DNA from: Sinorhizobium kostiense
Lineage (GTDB): Bacteria; Pseudomonadota; Alphaproteobacteria; Rhizobiales; Rhizobiaceae
Direction of reading: 5' to 3'
Assembly (NCBI RefSeq): GCF_017874595.1
Contig: NZ_JAGILA010000002.1
Location: 1,178,001 to 1,242,000 of the forward strand
Length of the DNA stretch: 64,000 nucleotides
Of the stretch, positions 55,365-63,188 are shown piece after piece. Each line of letters begins with the position of its first letter. The stretch's first letter is position 1. The notes under the pieces are model-generated. The model ran no database searches and was not told the origin of the DNA. It saw only the letters and a program-made list of their open reading frames with translations. Position numbers and translations under genes: made by a program.

Positions 55365-57254
55365 CTATTCTATATCGTCACCGGGCACGATATCGCCGTC
55401 CTCGGATTCGGCGGCGGCCGGCACAAGGGCTTCAACCTCCTCTGCCGCGGCGCGAAAACGCACATCGGTGATCCGGGCACCGGGAAAGCGCGCGAGGATC
55501 GCGGCAACGTCCGGATCCTGGCGCGCGTCGTTGACGCGCTCTTCCTGAGCCCGCTGCTCTGCCTCGACGAGCGTCGGTTCGCCGGGTTCACGGCTGTAGC
55601 TGACGACCCAGTGAATACCGGTCCATTCCTTGAGCTTGACCGCGAGTTCACCGAGCAGCGTCTTCGGTGCGTCCTCGGGCAGGTTGACGTCGAGGCGGCC
55701 CGGCTCGATATGCACGAGGCGCAGGAAACCACGCACCAGCGTCTTCAGCTTGATGTCGCGGTTCTTCGCGCAGAGTTCGGCGATATCGCTGATCGAGTTG
55801 ACCGGGACCTTCGGCTCGGGTCTTGCGGCGGGTGCCGGCGCCAGACTTTCCTCGGTGCGGCCGACGCCGATCGGCTGTGGTGCGGCATCCGGGACGGCGC
55901 GCAGCATCGTGGCACCGTTGCCGGACGGCCTTTGCTGGGGCGCCGCCTCCCTGGAACGGGCCTCGATCGACCCACCGGCGGACTGCTGCTCAGCGCTGCC
56001 GCCACTGCGCGTCGGTGTCGGGCGTCCGCCGGCTTCCCCACCCGAAAGCTCGAGCAGCCTTCGCGCGGCCTCCTCCGGCGAGGGAAGATGGGCGGCATGG
56101 GCAAGCCGGATCAGGACCATCTCGGCAGCACCCGCCGGGCGCGCGGAACTTTCCGCTTCGGGAATGCCCTTCAACAGCATCTGCCAAATGCGCGAGAGGG
56201 TGGTGACCGCGATGCTGCCCGCGAACTCGGCGCCGCGCGTGCGCTCGATCTCGCTCAGCGACTGGTCGTTTGCCGCCTCGGGCACGTATTTCATGCGCGT
56301 GACGAGATGGGTGAAATCGGCGAGGTCGGTCAAGACCACGGTGGGATTGGCCCCTGCCTCGTATTGAGCGCCGAATTCGCGCAGCGCTGCGGCCGCATCG
56401 CCCTTGATGATGTGCTCGAAGAGATCGACGATGCGGGCTCTGTCGGCGAGCCCCAGCATCGAGCGCACAGTCTCCACCTGGACGGCGCCGCCGCCATGGG
56501 CGATCGCCTGGTCGACCAGCGACAGCCCGTCGCGCGCCGAGCCTTCCGCCGCGCGAGCCACCATCGCAAGTGCTTCCGGCTCGAAAGCCACGGCCTCCTT
56601 GCTGAGGATCGTCGAGAAGAGGCCGACGAGATCGGAGGCGCTGATGCGCCTCAAATCGAAGCGCTGGCAGCGCGACAGCACGGTGATCGGCACTTTGCGG
56701 ATCTCGGTGGTCGCGAAGATGAACTTCACGTGCTCCGGCGGCTCTTCCAGCGTCTTCAGGAGGCCGTTGAAGGCCTGGGTCGAGAGCATGTGCACTTCGT
56801 CGATGATGTAGACCTTGTAGCGGGCGGAGACCGGCCGATAGCGTACCTGCTCGATGATTTCGCGAATGTCGTCGATGCCGGTATGCGAAGCGGCGTCCAT
56901 CTCGATCACGTCGACATGGCGGCCGTCCATGATCGCCTGGCAATGCTCACCGAGGACGCGAAGGTCGATCGTCGGTCTGTCGATCTCCGCTGTCTTGTAG
57001 TTCAGCGCCCGCGCCAGGATACGCGCCGTTGTCGTCTTGCCGACGCCGCGCACGCCGGTCAGCATATAGGCCTGAGCTATGCGGCCGGTCTCGAAGGCGT
57101 TGGTGAGCGTGCGCACCATCGGCTCCTGCCCGACCATGAGGTCCGAGAAATCCTTGGGGCGATACTTGCGCGCCAGAACGCGGTAGGCGGCCGGTTTGTC
57201 AACAGGCGAATGGGGGGGTGGATTGGCGGATGAAATAGGCGCTTCGTCGCTCAT
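55365..57254 (-). CDS. dnaX: DNA polymerase III subunits gamma/tau
   Basis: Clamp-loader ATPase of 629 residues. The Walker A motif is GVRGVGKTTTARILARAL and the sensor region TLEEPPEHVKFIFATTE; the arginine finger segment is LSRCQRFDLRRI. The usual four-cysteine zinc module after Walker A is nearly lost: only one cysteine remains (EHCQAI), the others being replaced in ALNYKTAEIDRPTIDLRVLG. The C-terminal tau-specific region (from about 400) is present, and no slippery A-run was noticed for a gamma form. The start MSDEAPISSANPP at 57254 is chosen; the frame runs on to 57317 through the 4.5S RNA end. Confidence 0.96.
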   Translation of the reverse strand: MSDEAPISSANPPPHSPVDKPAAYRVLARKYRPKDFSDLMVGQEPMVRTLTNAFETGRIAQAYMLTGVRGVGKTTTARILARALNYKTAEIDRPTIDLRVLGEHCQAIMDGRHVDVIEMDAASHTGIDDIREIIEQVRYRPVSARYKVYIIDEVHMLSTQAFNGLLKTLEEPPEHVKFIFATTEIRKVPITVLSRCQRFDLRRISASDLVGLFSTILSKEAVAFEPEALAMVARAAEGSARDGLSLVDQAIAHGGGAVQVETVRSMLGLADRARIVDLFEHIIKGDAAAALREFGAQYEAGANPTVVLTDLADFTHLVTRMKYVPEAANDQSLSEIERTRGAEFAGSIAVTTLSRIWQMLLKGIPEAESSARPAGAAEMVLIRLAHAAHLPSPEEAARRLLELSGGEAGGRPTPTRSGGSAEQQSAGGSIEARSREAAPQQRPSGNGATMLRAVPDAAPQPIGVGRTEESLAPAPAARPEPKVPVNSISDIAELCAKNRDIKLKTLVRGFLRLVHIEPGRLDVNLPEDAPKTLLGELAVKLKEWTGIHWVVSYSREPGEPTLVEAEQRAQEERVNDARQDPDVAAILARFPGARITDVRFRAAAEEVEALVPAAAESEDGDIVPGDDIE

Positions 57255-57302
57255 CGACCCTGCCGCTGTTCGAACTCGTGTCCCGACAGGACGGAGAAGA
57301 AG

Positions 57303-57403
57303 GTGGGAGGCTGGCACGGTGACCCGTGCCGGAGCTCGTTAGGGCTGCTTCCTTCCGGACCTGACCCGGTTGGCGAGTGGCTCGTCCACCACCAACCTCC
57401 CGG
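57303..57403 (-). ncRNA. ffs: signal recognition particle 4.5S RNA
   Basis: RNA of the bacterial SRP, which binds Ffh and targets nascent membrane proteins. On the minus strand the invariant domain IV core GGTCAGGTCCGGAAGGAAGC is present exactly, followed by AGCC. The ends pair as GGGAGGTTGG with CCAGCCTCCC (57392-57401 with 57305-57314), giving a hairpin RNA of about 100 nucleotides. End points are approximate to a few bases. It lies upstream of dnaX on the same strand and has its own promoter. Confidence 0.95.
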
Positions 57404-57407
57404 CCTC

Positions 57408-57436
57408 CATATCGGCAATATCTGAAGCAAATGCAA
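57408..57436 (-). promoter_or_regulatory. predicted sigma70 promoter of the 4.5S RNA
   Basis: Minus strand TTGCAT (57431-57436), a 17-base spacer and GATATG (57408-57413). The start would fall near 57402, which agrees with the 5' end deduced from pairing. Confidence 0.55.
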
Positions 57437-57502
57437 GCCAAGCCATCAAAAAACTGATATCGATAATGCGAAACTAGGCGAATCCCTTTCGAGGAGAATC
57501 TC

Positions 57503-57907
57503 TTGTCAACCTTCACGCTCGACGAGCGCCTCGAGCGCGACGGCATCCCGATCGCATCGATCGGTCTCTGCCAATTGCGCCTGATGAATGATCGGCGTTG
57601 GCCCTGGCTTATCCTCATACCCCAGCGCGAAGGTGTTTCGGAAATTTTCGATCTGTCGCCGCTCGACCAGACGATGCTGACCTTCGAAACGATGCTGGTG
57701 GCAACGGCCCTTAAGAAAGTGACCGGAGCCGAGAAGATCAATGTCGGCGCACTCGGCAACGTGGTCCGGCAGCTTCATGTGCATGTCATCGCACGCCGGA
57801 CGGGCGATCCCAACTGGCCGGGTCCCGTCTGGGGGTTCGGAAAGGCCGAGCCCTGGCCGGAGACGGAGCATGAGGCATTCGCAGCAGGCATACTGGAAAA
57901 TCTTTGA
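57503..57907 (+). CDS. HIT family protein
   Basis: Histidine-triad nucleotide-binding protein, 134 residues, related to Hint/Ap4A hydrolases. The triad is in RQLHVHVIARR (HVHVI, with the third position Ala-Arg instead of His), and WLILIPQREGVSEIFDLS is the family N-terminal part. The third histidine being replaced puts it in the HIT subgroup common in alphaproteobacteria; activity is uncertain. The start is TTG at 57503 with GAGGAGA six bases upstream. It is followed immediately by nudC, whose ATG is two bases after the stop. Confidence 0.88.
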   Translation: MSTFTLDERLERDGIPIASIGLCQLRLMNDRRWPWLILIPQREGVSEIFDLSPLDQTMLTFETMLVATALKKVTGAEKINVGALGNVVRQLHVHVIARRTGDPNWPGPVWGFGKAEPWPETEHEAFAAGILENL

Positions 57908-57909
57908 AC

Positions 57910-58890
57910 ATGACGAAAACGATCTTCGATCTTCACAGCCCTCACCCGGAGCCGAGCACCTTCGTCGCTTTCGCCGAAAATCACCTCGACCGGCAGTCCG
58001 AGCACCGGCCGGACGATTGCCTGGAAGCGGCCCTGAAGCATCCCGGCGCGCATTTTCTCGCCTTCTCCGGCGCCAAGCTGATCGTCAAGCATGACGCGAA
58101 GATCATTGACCCGCTCTTTGCGCCCTATGAACTCGCCGGCCTCGAGCCGACGCTCGACGAGGCCATCCTGCTCGGTTACCTCCCGAATGGAGAACCGCGG
58201 CTTGCGGTACCCTCGGGCCTCACCGAGGAAACCGTACCGGAGCCCTTCAAGATCGCCGATGCGCGCATGCTCTACCGCCAGCAGATGCTGCCGGAAGAAC
58301 TGCTGGGGCAGTTTGCACAGGGGTCGAGCCTGATTGTCTGGAACGCCAACAATCGCTTCTGCGGCCGTTGCGGCGGCCCGATGGACGGAGCGGCCGGCGG
58401 CTATCGGAGGGTCTGCACCGCCTGCGGACACATGGTCTTTCCGCGCACGGACCCGGTCGTCATCATGCTGACGATCGATATCGAGCGCGACCTCTGCCTG
58501 CTCGGGCGCAGCCCGCACTTCGCGCCGGGCATGTATTCCTGCCTCGCCGGCTTCGTGGAACCGGGCGAAACGATCGAGAATGCAGTCCGACGGGAGACGC
58601 AGGAGGAGGCGGGTATCCGCATCGGCCGCGTGCGTTATCACGCCTCCCAGCCCTGGCCGCTGCCGCATTCGCTGATGATCGGCTGCTATGCCGAGGCGAA
58701 GTCGACCGCCATCCGGCGCGACGAGCAGGAACTGGAGGACGTGCGCTGGTTCACGCGGGCGGAGACCGAGGCGATGCTGGAGCGCACCACCGGAATTGCC
58801 GACACGGGCGACGAGCACATTCCGCCACCGAAGGGGGCGATTGCGCATCAGCTCATGCGCGACTGGCTAGCCTGGCCGGAGCGAAGCTGA
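57910..58890 (+). CDS. nudC: NADH pyrophosphatase NudC (NAD-decapping enzyme)
   Basis: Nudix hydrolase that cleaves NADH to NMNH and AMP and can remove NAD caps from RNA; 326 residues. A zinc ribbon, CGRCGG ... CTACGH, lies at about 155-180. The Nudix box is GFVEPGETIENAVRRETQEEAGI, given here to show GX5EX7REUXEEXGU. SQPWPLPHSLM is the NudC-specific SQPWPFPxS motif. The ATG at 57910 is preferred over a TTG two codons upstream that overlaps the HIT stop. It is in one transcript with the HIT gene. Confidence 0.95.
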   Translation: MTKTIFDLHSPHPEPSTFVAFAENHLDRQSEHRPDDCLEAALKHPGAHFLAFSGAKLIVKHDAKIIDPLFAPYELAGLEPTLDEAILLGYLPNGEPRLAVPSGLTEETVPEPFKIADARMLYRQQMLPEELLGQFAQGSSLIVWNANNRFCGRCGGPMDGAAGGYRRVCTACGHMVFPRTDPVVIMLTIDIERDLCLLGRSPHFAPGMYSCLAGFVEPGETIENAVRRETQEEAGIRIGRVRYHASQPWPLPHSLMIGCYAEAKSTAIRRDEQELEDVRWFTRAETEAMLERTTGIADTGDEHIPPPKGAIAHQLMRDWLAWPERS

Positions 58891-58974
58891 GAGGGTTTCA
58901 CAGGGCCTAAGTGCCGGCGATGGCAGGTCCTCGCATCCGGCGTCAACCGGCAGCGCAGGACCGGCATCGCATTT

Positions 58975-59000
58975 CCCCTTAATCGAGGTCGATTCAGGGG
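58975..59000. repeat. palindrome related to the first half of RIME1
   Basis: Arms CCCCTTAATCGA and TCGATTCAGGGG with one mismatch and a 2-base loop. The CCTTAA-ATCGA core resembles the first palindrome of the elements at 7865 and 54778. It lies between nudC and the DUF1127 gene, which are convergent, so it may serve as a transcript end. Confidence 0.5.
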
Positions 59001-59008
59001 GACCAGGA

Positions 59009-59146
59009 TCAGCGGCCGTAGACGGCGGCGTGAATCTGCGAACGGGAAAGGCCGATGTCGCTCAGCGCGTGGTCATCCAGAGCTTTCAACTCGCGGATCG
59101 CGCGGCGCTTCGTTGCATATTCCATGAGCTTCTGGCGGATTTTCAT
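59009..59146 (-). CDS. DUF1127 small Arg-rich protein
   Basis: 45 residues: MKIRQKLMEYATKRRAIREL, then KALDDHALSDIGLSRSQIHA and AVYGR. This is the short form of the DUF1127 (YjiS-like) family, abundant in Rhizobiales; small family members are linked to phosphate, carbon or RNA metabolism and are often controlled by small RNAs. The start codon sits in one arm of an 11-bp inverted repeat (59146-59180), with GGAG in the loop region. Composition is basic and helical with no signal peptide. It stands alone, convergent with nudC. Confidence 0.88.
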   Translation of the reverse strand: MKIRQKLMEYATKRRAIRELKALDDHALSDIGLSRSQIHAAVYGR

Positions 59147-59180
59147 ATTTGACACTCCATATCTTGACGAGTGTCAAATA
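59146..59180 (-). promoter_or_regulatory. 11-bp inverted repeat over the DUF1127 start
   Basis: Arms TATTTGACACT (59146-59156) and AGTGTCAAATA (59170-59180) pair perfectly around 13 bases. On the minus strand the second arm ends on the A of the start codon, and the ribosome site GGAG lies at the loop edge. It could be an mRNA hairpin limiting translation or an operator. The 59181-59357 stretch beyond it, toward pheA, shows no gene. Confidence 0.6.
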
Positions 59181-59357
59181 GGCATTTGCCCAAGATTTAA
59201 GTAGCACCGCGATTGCAGATTAGGCATGCGCTGAACGCGTAGCCGGCTAACGCACTTTTGCCATTTTTCTCCGCAGGGGAAATGCACGATCGCCGCGGTC
59301 CGGAGCCACTCGTGCCTGGGAATCACACCGGCCGCGGCACCTGATCCCCGCTGGACC

Positions 59358-60212
59358 TCAGAGCACGCCGCGCATCGGATGCGCCGGGTAGCTGCCGAGT
59401 ATGCGCACGTTTTCCGAGAAGAACCGCAGTTCGTCCATCGCGTGGCGCACGCCCAGGTCGTCCGGGTGGCCCTCGATATCCGCATAGAACTGCGTCGCGT
59501 AGAACTTACCGCCGAGCTGATAGCTTTCGAGCTTCGTCATGTTGATACCGTTCGTCGCAAAGCCGCCGAGCGCCTTGTAAAGGGCGGCCGGGATATTGCG
59601 CACCTTGAAGACGAAAGTGGTGATGATCAACTCCTCGTCCGACTTCCGTGCAATCCCCTTCTCCTCGCGCGAAAGCACGACGAAACGGGTGACGTTGCTA
59701 TCGGTATCCTCCACATTCTCGGCGATGATTTCGAGCCCGTAGAGATCGGCGGCAAGGCGCGGCGCAAGCGCCGCCATCGAGCGGTCGCCGTTCTCCTTGA
59801 CGAGCTTGGCTGCGCCCGCGGTGTCTCCCGCCACGACCGGCTTCCAGCGATTGGCACGGACGATCTTGCGGCACTGGCCAAGAGCGTGGATATGGCTGTG
59901 CACAGTGCGGATCTCGTCGTGCTTGACGCCCGGCAGCACCATCAGCTGGAAGCGGATCGGCATGAAATACTCGCCGACGATATGCAGACGCGACTCCGGC
60001 AGAAGGTGATGGATATCGGCCACGCGTCCCGCAATGGTGTTCTCGATCGGGATCATGGCGAGATCGGCCTCGCCATTTTCCACCGCCAGAAAGGCATCCT
60101 CGAAAGTCTGGCAGGGCAGCGGCTCCATCGACGGGAACATGTCGCGGCAGGCCATGTCGGAATTGGCGCCGTAGTCGCCCTGGAAGGAAATCCGGTTCGT
60201 TTTGGCAATCAC
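59358..60212 (-). CDS. pheA: prephenate dehydratase
   Basis: Converts prephenate to phenylpyruvate in phenylalanine synthesis; 284 residues, without the chorismate mutase domain found in E. coli PheA. The catalytic TRF motif is in [12 protein letters not shown], and [24 protein letters not shown] and [11 protein letters not shown] are the other family blocks. The C-terminal ACT domain (about 200-284) has [30 protein letters not shown], the phenylalanine-sensing region. It follows kdsB by 12 bases on the same strand, so the two are probably one transcript. Confidence 0.96.
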   Translation of the reverse strand: MIAKTNRISFQGDYGANSDMACRDMFPSMEPLPCQTFEDAFLAVENGEADLAMIPIENTIAGRVADIHHLLPESRLHIVGEYFMPIRFQLMVLPGVKHDEIRTVHSHIHALGQCRKIVRANRWKPVVAGDTAGAAKLVKENGDRSMAALAPRLAADLYGLEIIAENVEDTDSNVTRFVVLSREEKGIARKSDEELIITTFVFKVRNIPAALYKALGGFATNGINMTKLESYQLGGKFYATQFYADIEGHPDDLGVRHAMDELRFFSENVRILGSYPAHPMRGVL

Positions 60213-60224
60213 TTTGATTTCCCC

Positions 60225-60977
60225 TCAGCTTCTGGCTCGAAGAATGCGGCGGGCCTTCTCGAGGTCGCCCGGCGTATCGACGCCGAGCGGCACGGAGTCG
60301 ACGATTTCGACATCGATGCGCATGCCGGCTTCGAGCGCCCGCAGTTGCTCGAGCGACTCGCGCTTCTCGAGCGTCGAGGGCTTCAGCGACACGAAGGTCT
60401 CGAGCGCCTTGCGCCGATAGGCATAGAGGCCGATATGGTGATAGAGCGGGCCCGTCCCGTGCGGCGCGGTGGCGCGGGTGAAATAGAGCGCTCGCAGCCG
60501 ACTCTCCGAAAGCGGCGAGCCGACGACCTTGACGACGTTGGGATTGGTCTTCTCATGCTCGTCGGTAATCGCAACCGTGAGCGTGGCAATGTCGGTCGCT
60601 GCATCCTCGAGCGGCTTCAGCGCCGCGCGGATCGGCTCCGGCTCGATCGTCGGCAAGTCCCCCTGCACGTTGATGACGATCTCGGCCTCACCCTCCGGGT
60701 CGGCCTTCATGAGCGCCTCGAAGATCCGGTCGGAGCCGGACTGGTGGTCTTCCCGTGTCATGATCGCCTCGAACCCGGCATCGCGCACCACTTGGAACAC
60801 CTCCGGGTGATCGACGGCGACGACGATTCGGCCGACATCGGCCTCCTGAGCGCGCCTGGCCACCTGTACGATCATCGGCAGGCCGCAAATGTCGGCGAGC
60901 GGCTTTCCCGGCAGGCGCGTGGACGCCAGGCGCGCTGGAATGAGCACGATCGATTTGCGCGATTTTTCTCGAATCAT
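60225..60977 (-). CDS. kdsB: 3-deoxy-manno-octulosonate cytidylyltransferase
   Basis: Makes CMP-Kdo for lipid A core synthesis; 250 residues. The N-terminal nucleotide-binding motif is [18 protein letters not shown], with [15 protein letters not shown] and [25 protein letters not shown] as the catalytic blocks. The ATG at 60977 ([17 protein letters not shown]) fits the family. It is divergent from cycM over 156 bases and upstream of pheA in the same transcript. The frame is open far upstream over cycM but is not translated there. Confidence 0.96.
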   Translation of the reverse strand: MIREKSRKSIVLIPARLASTRLPGKPLADICGLPMIVQVARRAQEADVGRIVVAVDHPEVFQVVRDAGFEAIMTREDHQSGSDRIFEALMKADPEGEAEIVINVQGDLPTIEPEPIRAALKPLEDAATDIATLTVAITDEHEKTNPNVVKVVGSPLSESRLRALYFTRATAPHGTGPLYHHIGLYAYRRKALETFVSLKPSTLEKRESLEQLRALEAGMRIDVEIVDSVPLGVDTPGDLEKARRILRARS

Positions 60978-61133
60978 TTTTCGGCCTTCAAAGTCCCCAC
61001 GGAAAGTGTCAAAAGGTCTCACTGCGGGGCCGATAATCACTGTTGCAACGCAGAGCCAAAAGACATAGGTTCCGCGCGATTTCAAGATGGGCCGGCCTTT
61101 TGTTTGCGCCGGTGGCAAAGGGAGCGTTTGCAG

Positions 61134-61772
61134 ATGAATCCATATGTGAACATGGGTGTGGGTGCCTTGCTGGGTACGGTCTTCGTGCTGATGACCGTTT
61201 CCATCGCATCGGAAGGCATTTTCCATTCCGAAGCTCCCGAGAAGGAAGGCTTCGCGATCGTCGCCGAGGAGACGACCGGAGAGCCGGATGCTGCCGGCGG
61301 CGGTGAAGCCACTTCCGAACCGATCGGTCCGCTGCTGGCCAAGGCCGACGCCTCCGCGGGCGAAGCCGCGTTCAAGAAGTGCGCAAGCTGTCACACCGTG
61401 GAGAAGGGCGGACCCAACAAGGTCGGCCCGAATCTCTGGAGCATCGTCAACCGCCCGGTCGCCTCGCATGAGGGCTTCAGCTATTCCGCCGGCATGCAGA
61501 CCTTCGCAGAAGGCGGCAAGGTCGTCTGGGACTACGACCATCTCAGCTACTTCCTCGAAGCGCCGAAGAAGCACGTACCTGGCACGGCGATGGGCTTTGC
61601 CGGCATCAAGAAGGCCGACGAACGGGCCAACCTGATCGCTTGGCTGCGCGAGCAGGCGGACAGCCCGGCGCCGCTGCCCGCCGCCGACGCAACCGGAGCT
61701 ACCGAAGCCGCTCCGGCGCAAGGCGAGGCTGCCCAGGGAACCCCGGCACCCGCTCCCGCCCCGGCCAACTGA
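61134..61772 (+). CDS. cycM: membrane-anchored cytochrome c (CycM-like c552)
   Basis: Class I cytochrome c of 212 residues. The N-terminal membrane anchor (about 8-28, [19 protein letters not shown]) holds it in the inner membrane with the heme domain in the periplasm. Heme attaches at Cys83 and Cys86 in CASCH with His87 as axial ligand; Met153 in PGTAMGF is the probable sixth ligand. A Pro/Ala-rich tail (about 183-212) follows. CycM passes electrons from the bc1 complex to cytochrome aa3 oxidase in Bradyrhizobium. It is divergent from kdsB, and a terminator follows at 61796. Confidence 0.94.
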   Translation: MNPYVNMGVGALLGTVFVLMTVSIASEGIFHSEAPEKEGFAIVAEETTGEPDAAGGGEATSEPIGPLLAKADASAGEAAFKKCASCHTVEKGGPNKVGPNLWSIVNRPVASHEGFSYSAGMQTFAEGGKVVWDYDHLSYFLEAPKKHVPGTAMGFAGIKKADERANLIAWLREQADSPAPLPAADATGATEAAPAQGEAAQGTPAPAPAPAN

Positions 61773-61795
61773 GCGTCCTCAGACAGTCCTTTGAG

Positions 61796-61821
61796 AAAGC
61801 CCGGCCCTAGCCGGGCTTTTT
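61796..61821 (+). terminator. rho-independent terminator of cycM
   Basis: An 8-bp GC-rich stem (61798-61805 with 61810-61817) and 4-base loop, flanked by AA and followed by TTTTC. It begins 24 bases after the stop codon. Confidence 0.88.
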
Positions 61822-61915
61822 CGTGTCGCCTCCAGCGGTACAGTCCTCGCGCACCTCCAAGAAGGCGGGCGAAAGCGCTAGGGGCGCCTCCGAAATCACC
61901 GCTGTCGGATTTTGC

Positions 61916-61944
61916 TTTGGCAATGATAAAATCTGTGCATATGA
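61916..61944 (+). promoter_or_regulatory. predicted sigma70 promoter of the aminotransferase gene
   Basis: TTGGCA (61916-61921), a 17-base spacer and TATGAA (61939-61944), about 95 bases upstream of the start codon at 62040. Confidence 0.45.
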
Positions 61945-62039
61945 AAGCATGAACGCAACCCGATGCGATCTGATCTGAGCTAAATCCCGCCCGATGACGA
62001 GCGGGACGTATCCGCTCGGACCGAAGGAGCGGACGATAG

Positions 62040-63137
62040 ATGACCGAGAGCCAGGCAAAGACTTTCCTGTTCGAGAAGAACCAGAACCCGCTGGCGGCGA
62101 GCGAGCGCGAGGCGCTGCTTGAGAACCCCGGCTTCGGCCGCGTGTTCACCGATCACATGGTGACGATCCGCTATTCCGAGGGGCGCGGCTGGCATGATGG
62201 CAGGATCGAAGCCCGCAGGGCTTTCGATCTCGATCCCGCGACCGTGGTGTTCCATTACGCCCAGGAGATCTTCGAGGGCATGAAGGCCTACCGGCTGCGC
62301 GACGGCGGAGCGGCACTGTTCCGCCCGGACGCCAATGCCCGCCGGTTCCGCAACTCCGCCCTCAGACTGGCCATGGCTCCTCTGCCCGAGGACATGTTCG
62401 TCCAGTCCGTGCGCGAACTGGTCCGCGTCGATCGCGACTGGATCCCGAGCGCCGACGGAGCCGCTCTTTACCTCCGGCCCTTCATGATCTCCACCGAGGT
62501 GCTTCTCGGGGTCAAGCCGTCCTCCGATTATATCTATTGCGTGATCGCCTCTTCGGTCGGTTCCTATTTCAAGGGGGGAGCACCGGCGGTGACGCTCTGG
62601 GTTTCCGAGAACTACACGCGGGCGGCTCCGGGCGGAACCGGCGAAGCCAAGTGCGGCGGCAATTATGCCGCGAGCCTCGCCGCCCAGGCCGAAGCGACCC
62701 GGGAAGGCTGCGAGCAGGTGATCTTCCTCGACGCGGTCGAGCGGCGCTATGTCGAGGAACTCGGCGGCATGAACGTCTTCTTCCTCTTCGACGACGGATC
62801 GCTGCAGACGCCGCCGCTCACCGGCACGATCCTGCCCGGCATCACCCGCGATTCGCTGATCACGCTCGCCCGCGACCTCGGGCTCACCGTGCGCGAGGAA
62901 CCCTATGCCATCGATCGGTGGGAGGCGGATGCAAAGAGCGGTCGCCTCACCGAAGCCTTCGCCTGCGGTACGGCGGCGGTCGTCACCCCGATTGGCCAAG
63001 TGAAGGGCCGCAAATACAACTTCACCATCGGCAGTGGCGGCGCCGGCCAGGTCACGGGCAAGCTGAAGGCAGCGCTGCTCGACATCCAGAACGGCCGCGC
63101 GCCCGACCCGCACGGCTGGATCGACCGGCTGTTCTGA
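62040..63137 (+). CDS. ilvE: branched-chain amino acid aminotransferase
   Basis: PLP enzyme of fold type IV that interconverts branched-chain amino acids and their 2-oxo acids; 365 residues, the longer class II form. The PLP lysine is expected in GGTGEAKCGGNYAAS. HYAQEIFEGMKAYRLRDG and FRPDANARRFRNSALRLAM are the N-terminal conserved blocks, and TEAFACGTAAVVTPIG the C-terminal one. The ATG at 62040 gives MTESQAKTFLFEK. It is a single gene between the cycM terminator and the convergent transporter gene. A D-amino-acid or aromatic preference cannot be excluded. Confidence 0.92.
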   Translation: MTESQAKTFLFEKNQNPLAASEREALLENPGFGRVFTDHMVTIRYSEGRGWHDGRIEARRAFDLDPATVVFHYAQEIFEGMKAYRLRDGGAALFRPDANARRFRNSALRLAMAPLPEDMFVQSVRELVRVDRDWIPSADGAALYLRPFMISTEVLLGVKPSSDYIYCVIASSVGSYFKGGAPAVTLWVSENYTRAAPGGTGEAKCGGNYAASLAAQAEATREGCEQVIFLDAVERRYVEELGGMNVFFLFDDGSLQTPPLTGTILPGITRDSLITLARDLGLTVREEPYAIDRWEADAKSGRLTEAFACGTAAVVTPIGQVKGRKYNFTIGSGGAGQVTGKLKAALLDIQNGRAPDPHGWIDRLF

Positions 63138-63188
63138 CGCCCTCGGGCTTGCCGTTTCCCGGCCCGGTGCATAGGGCCAATCTCGCGA

